From Treponema sp. (GTDB lineage Bacteria; Spirochaetota; Spirochaetia; Treponematales; Treponemataceae): a DNA stretch of 41,153 bases. The notes below the pieces were generated by a model. The model was not told where the DNA came from and ran no database searches. It saw only the letters and a list, made by a program, of their open reading frames with translations. Of the stretch, positions 39,398 through 41,153 are shown in pieces; positions within the stretch are counted from its first letter, which is position 1; each line of letters begins with the position of its first letter. Where the stretch lies: contig JAFZXA010000026.1 of NCBI GenBank assembly GCA_017617115.1, positions 1-41,153 of the forward strand, read 5' to 3'. The position numbers and the translations under genes are program-made.

Positions 39398-39874
39398 ATG
39401 AAACTAGACCCTATCTTTACTATCAAAAATCACCAGCTTTACAAAATATCAGACAACTCCCCTTTTTCAACCTCAGACTTAAAGCAGATCGAAATTGCTT
39501 GGAGTACCGTAGAGCTTGCAGAAGATTCTTACAACGAAGAGTTTCTTGCAAAACTGCGCGACGAGCTTAAGTCTATGGAAGCTGCCGGAAACTTTGCTGT
39601 TCTTGTTCCTGTTGTAGATAAATCACTTGAAAATGCTGAACAGGTTGAGGCTTTTATAAATGCTTTCAATCACACTGCACGCCGCGTAAAAGACTGCGAA
39701 AGCGTTGCCGGATTTGTTTTGCCGCCACAAGTTGTTTCAAAAGGTTTTGCACCAGATTCTCCTGCTGCTGATTTTATGGAAACACTTGCAATCAAGCATG
39801 CCCAGTATGTTTACTTTGTAAAGGCCGGAACACTACAGGAATCTGACATTCCAGATAACATTTCACTAATATAG
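39398..39874 (+). CDS. Protein of unknown function
   Basis: The 158-residue soluble protein is not recognised. It starts KLDPIFTIKNHQLYKISDNSPFS, contains a helical acidic centre (STVELAEDSYNEEFLAKL), a hydrophobic strand FAVLVPVVD and ends with IKHAQYVYFVKAG. No signal peptide, membrane segment or cysteine motif other than one Cys is seen. The alternation of strands and helices hints at a small alpha/beta domain. The start follows the ptsN terminator by only a few bases, with GGAAG before the ATG; no separate promoter was identified. Confidence 0.75.
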   Translation: MKLDPIFTIKNHQLYKISDNSPFSTSDLKQIEIAWSTVELAEDSYNEEFLAKLRDELKSMEAAGNFAVLVPVVDKSLENAEQVEAFINAFNHTARRVKDCESVAGFVLPPQVVSKGFAPDSPAADFMETLAIKHAQYVYFVKAGTLQESDIPDNISLI

Positions 39875-39937
39875 CGCACTATCTGCGAAATATTACACTA
39901 TTTTCATAAAAAATTATAATTTTTCTTCAAAAATCAC

Positions 39938-39966
39938 TTGAACATTTTTTGCAATTGTGTCATTAT
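39938..39966 (+). promoter_or_regulatory. Promoter of the lytic transglycosylase gene
   Basis: -35 TTGAAC (39938-39943), 17-bp spacer, -10 CATTAT (39961-39966). GAGGA then precedes ATG 39987. Confidence 0.45.
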
Positions 39967-39986
39967 GCACGCGAGGATTTTGATTA

Positions 39987-40763
39987 ATGCAAAATAAGAC
40001 TGAAACAAACAGATTTGCTAACTCATGTTTCGCATCGCTCATGCTGGGCTTTATGCTTACTGGTATTGCTCTTTCTATTTATTTCTGCCTGCCAGTTGAA
40101 ACTCCTTCTGAACCACAGCTTGTTGCAATTGATACCATAGAAGAAGAATCTGATGAAGAATTTTCTGCTGATCTTTATGACCATCTTACAGAAGTTTCTT
40201 TTGAAAAAATCAACTCAGACACAGACCCTGGACTTGAGTTGTACAGACAATCATTTTCTCGTGGTTCTGTAGAAAAGTTTTATACATGCATTACACACGA
40301 CAAGGATGTTGCACTTGCAATCCTTTCAGAAGCCGATAACAATGATATTCCGTTGCCTCTTGCATTTGCATTAGCTTATACAGAAAGCCGCTATAATCCA
40401 AAGGCAACAAACAGTAATGTGAATACAACAATAGACAGAGGACTTTTTCAGCTCAACAGCAATTCGTTCCCTGCCCTCACAGAAGCTGATTTTTTTGATC
40501 CTTACATAAGTGCGCGCTATGGTATGTCGCACCTTAAGTTCTGTTTGAATTCTGCAGGCAATGAAGTTTCTGCCCTTGCAATGTACAACGCTGGTACAGG
40601 TCGCGTTCGTTCAAACAAAACACCACAGTCTACATTAAATTATGTAGGCAAAATAATTACATACCAGAAGATGCTTGAAAGCCTTTTTGCAGATGAAGTT
40701 GAAGCATACTATGAAACAAGGCTCCTGCCCAGCATTACAGTTGCTGTTGCAGACAAGCGTTAA
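39987..40763 (+). CDS. Membrane-anchored lytic transglycosylase (SLT domain)
   Basis: Cleaves peptidoglycan glycan strands, leaving anhydro-muropeptides. One hydrophobic segment (about residues 16-35) anchors the protein or serves as a signal; an acidic linker follows (EEESDEEFSAD). The SLT domain (about 105-240) has the catalytic Glu133 in AYTESRYNP, the GLFQLNSNSFP block and SALAMYNAGTGRV. The 258-residue size fits a small MltE/Slt-like enzyme. It is a single gene with its own promoter and strong terminator. Confidence 0.92.
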   Translation: MQNKTETNRFANSCFASLMLGFMLTGIALSIYFCLPVETPSEPQLVAIDTIEEESDEEFSADLYDHLTEVSFEKINSDTDPGLELYRQSFSRGSVEKFYTCITHDKDVALAILSEADNNDIPLPLAFALAYTESRYNPKATNSNVNTTIDRGLFQLNSNSFPALTEADFFDPYISARYGMSHLKFCLNSAGNEVSALAMYNAGTGRVRSNKTPQSTLNYVGKIITYQKMLESLFADEVEAYYETRLLPSITVAVADKR

Positions 40764-40788
40764 TTACACAGCCTCCTAATTTTTTACA

Positions 40789-40829
40789 GGAACCCGGTTT
40801 TTATAGTTTTTCCGGGTTCCTTTTTTTTT
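40789..40829 (+). terminator. Rho-independent terminator after the lytic transglycosylase gene
   Basis: Stem GGAACCCGG / CCGGGTTCC (40789-40797 with 40812-40820) followed by nine T. Confidence 0.92.
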
Positions 40830-40846
40830 ACGTCATCGCCAATTTT

Positions 40847-40866
40847 ACTGTTATTTTTTTAACAGT
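40847..40866. promoter_or_regulatory. Rex-type operator upstream of rex
   Basis: ACTGTTA-TTTTTT-TAACAGT, 7-bp perfect arms with a 6-bp centre. The core TGTTA-N6-TAACA matches the clostridial Rex site TTGTTAANNNNTTAACAA. It ends 2 nt before the -35 box. Confidence 0.7.
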
Positions 40867-40868
40867 AT

Positions 40869-40897
40869 TTGCATTTTTTAACAAAATTCGCTAGAAT
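40869..40897 (+). promoter_or_regulatory. rex promoter
   Basis: -35 TTGCAT (40869-40874), 17-bp spacer, -10 TAGAAT (40892-40897). Confidence 0.55.
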
Positions 40898-40960
40898 TCA
40901 GCTGAAATTCAATCTTTTACTCTTGAATTTGTATTCCATTTAGTAAGGAGACTACCTATA

Positions 40961-41153
40961 ATGACCACAGTTGTAATTCCAGAAGCTACCAGAAAGCGCA
41001 TGCTGCTTCTGATTAATCTGCTTGGTGTCTGGCCTAAGGATAAGATCACTTCGGTGGACATTAGCGAACAGACTGGCTGGAAGGATTCGTTGATTCGTCA
41101 CGATCTCTGGCTGCTTGGGTACAACAAGGGTGTTTCAAACGGGTACCAGACGG
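40961..41153 (+). CDS. rex: Redox-sensing transcriptional repressor Rex (3' end outside window)
   Basis: Sixty-four residues are visible and form the Rex N-terminal winged helix: the family opening IPEATRKRM, VDISEQTGWKDSLIRHDLWLLGYN for the recognition helix region, and the wing GVSNGYQT. Full Rex has a C-terminal NAD(H)-binding Rossmann domain, which lies beyond the edge. It senses the NADH/NAD+ ratio and represses fermentative and respiratory genes. The sequence is divergent in places (LLLINLLGVWPKD instead of LYLRxL), so it may be a spirochaete subtype. AAGGAG lies about 11 nt before the ATG. Confidence 0.78.
   Translation, partial: MTTVVIPEATRKRMLLLINLLGVWPKDKITSVDISEQTGWKDSLIRHDLWLLGYNKGVSNGYQT

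Noticed and set aside
1..41153. tRNA, rRNA, CRISPR arrays, insertion sequences
   Set aside because: No T-loop-like sequences, rRNA blocks, regularly spaced direct repeats or transposase motifs were recognised by eye; a covariance or HMM scan would be the decisive test.

Overview
The window looks like a piece of a treponeme-type spirochaete chromosome, probably a free-living or gut/rumen species rather than T. pallidum. This is an inference from gene content. It carries a stand-alone cheB/cheR pair, a nitrogen-type PTS IIA, a STAS antagonist with a zinc ribbon, large spirochaete-style lipoproteins, a FeoA-FeoB fusion, and glycogen/starch and glycolytic genes. It is moderately AT-rich, with many consensus sigma-70 promoters. 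No rRNA, tRNA, CRISPR array or insertion sequence was seen.

Layout. 1-3342 (minus): two 3+3-TM membrane proteins, then apt (cut by the window edge). 3495-6017 (plus): STAS/zinc-ribbon protein, a 433-bp AT-rich gap with a cluster of DnaA-box-like 9-mers, then a polyprenyl synthase overlapping a TPR gene. 6014-15906 (minus): cheR-cheB, a small lipoprotein with a perfect consensus promoter, an orphan beta-class DNA methyltransferase with an S4-less pseudouridine synthase, gpmI, and a tatD / small membrane protein / lgt / NUDIX / acyltransferase cluster. 16004-19616 (plus): an unknown gene coupled to a radical-SAM enzyme, then malQ. 19620-25850: an AT-rich accessory block holding a DUF3990-type toxin with an HTH antitoxin and twin operators, a 1078-residue lipoprotein whose signal-peptide codons contain five pentamer repeats, and an AAA ATPase with a nuclease-like C-terminus. 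25853-29455: a 1200-residue GH13 glycosidase, so the block separates two alpha-glucan genes. 29488-41153: an HATPase protein, purA, feoAB, a threonine-synthase-like protein lacking the PLP lysine, argR and a diguanylate cyclase sharing an intergenic region with two 18-bp ARG-box-like palindromes, pgi, ptsN, an unknown gene, a lytic transglycosylase, and the start of rex behind a Rex-type operator.

Four threads cross gene boundaries. (1) Short palindromic repeats: a family with covarying arms and a conserved CAAG loop (four copies, one in frame inside lgt), and a second family with an exact 25-bp match inside the methyltransferase and, as a head-to-head pair, in the linker of feoAB. (2) At least seven genes have no Shine-Dalgarno and a -10 box ending only about 7-11 nt before the start codon, so leaderless or nearly leaderless mRNAs look common here. 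(3) Convergent genes often overlap or abut at their stop codons. (4) The pentamer tract in the large lipoprotein is built so that gain or loss of one unit closes the frame within a few codons, which is the design of a phase-variable surface antigen.

Positions, motifs and spacings were read by eye. Family assignments rest on recognised motifs, not on searches.
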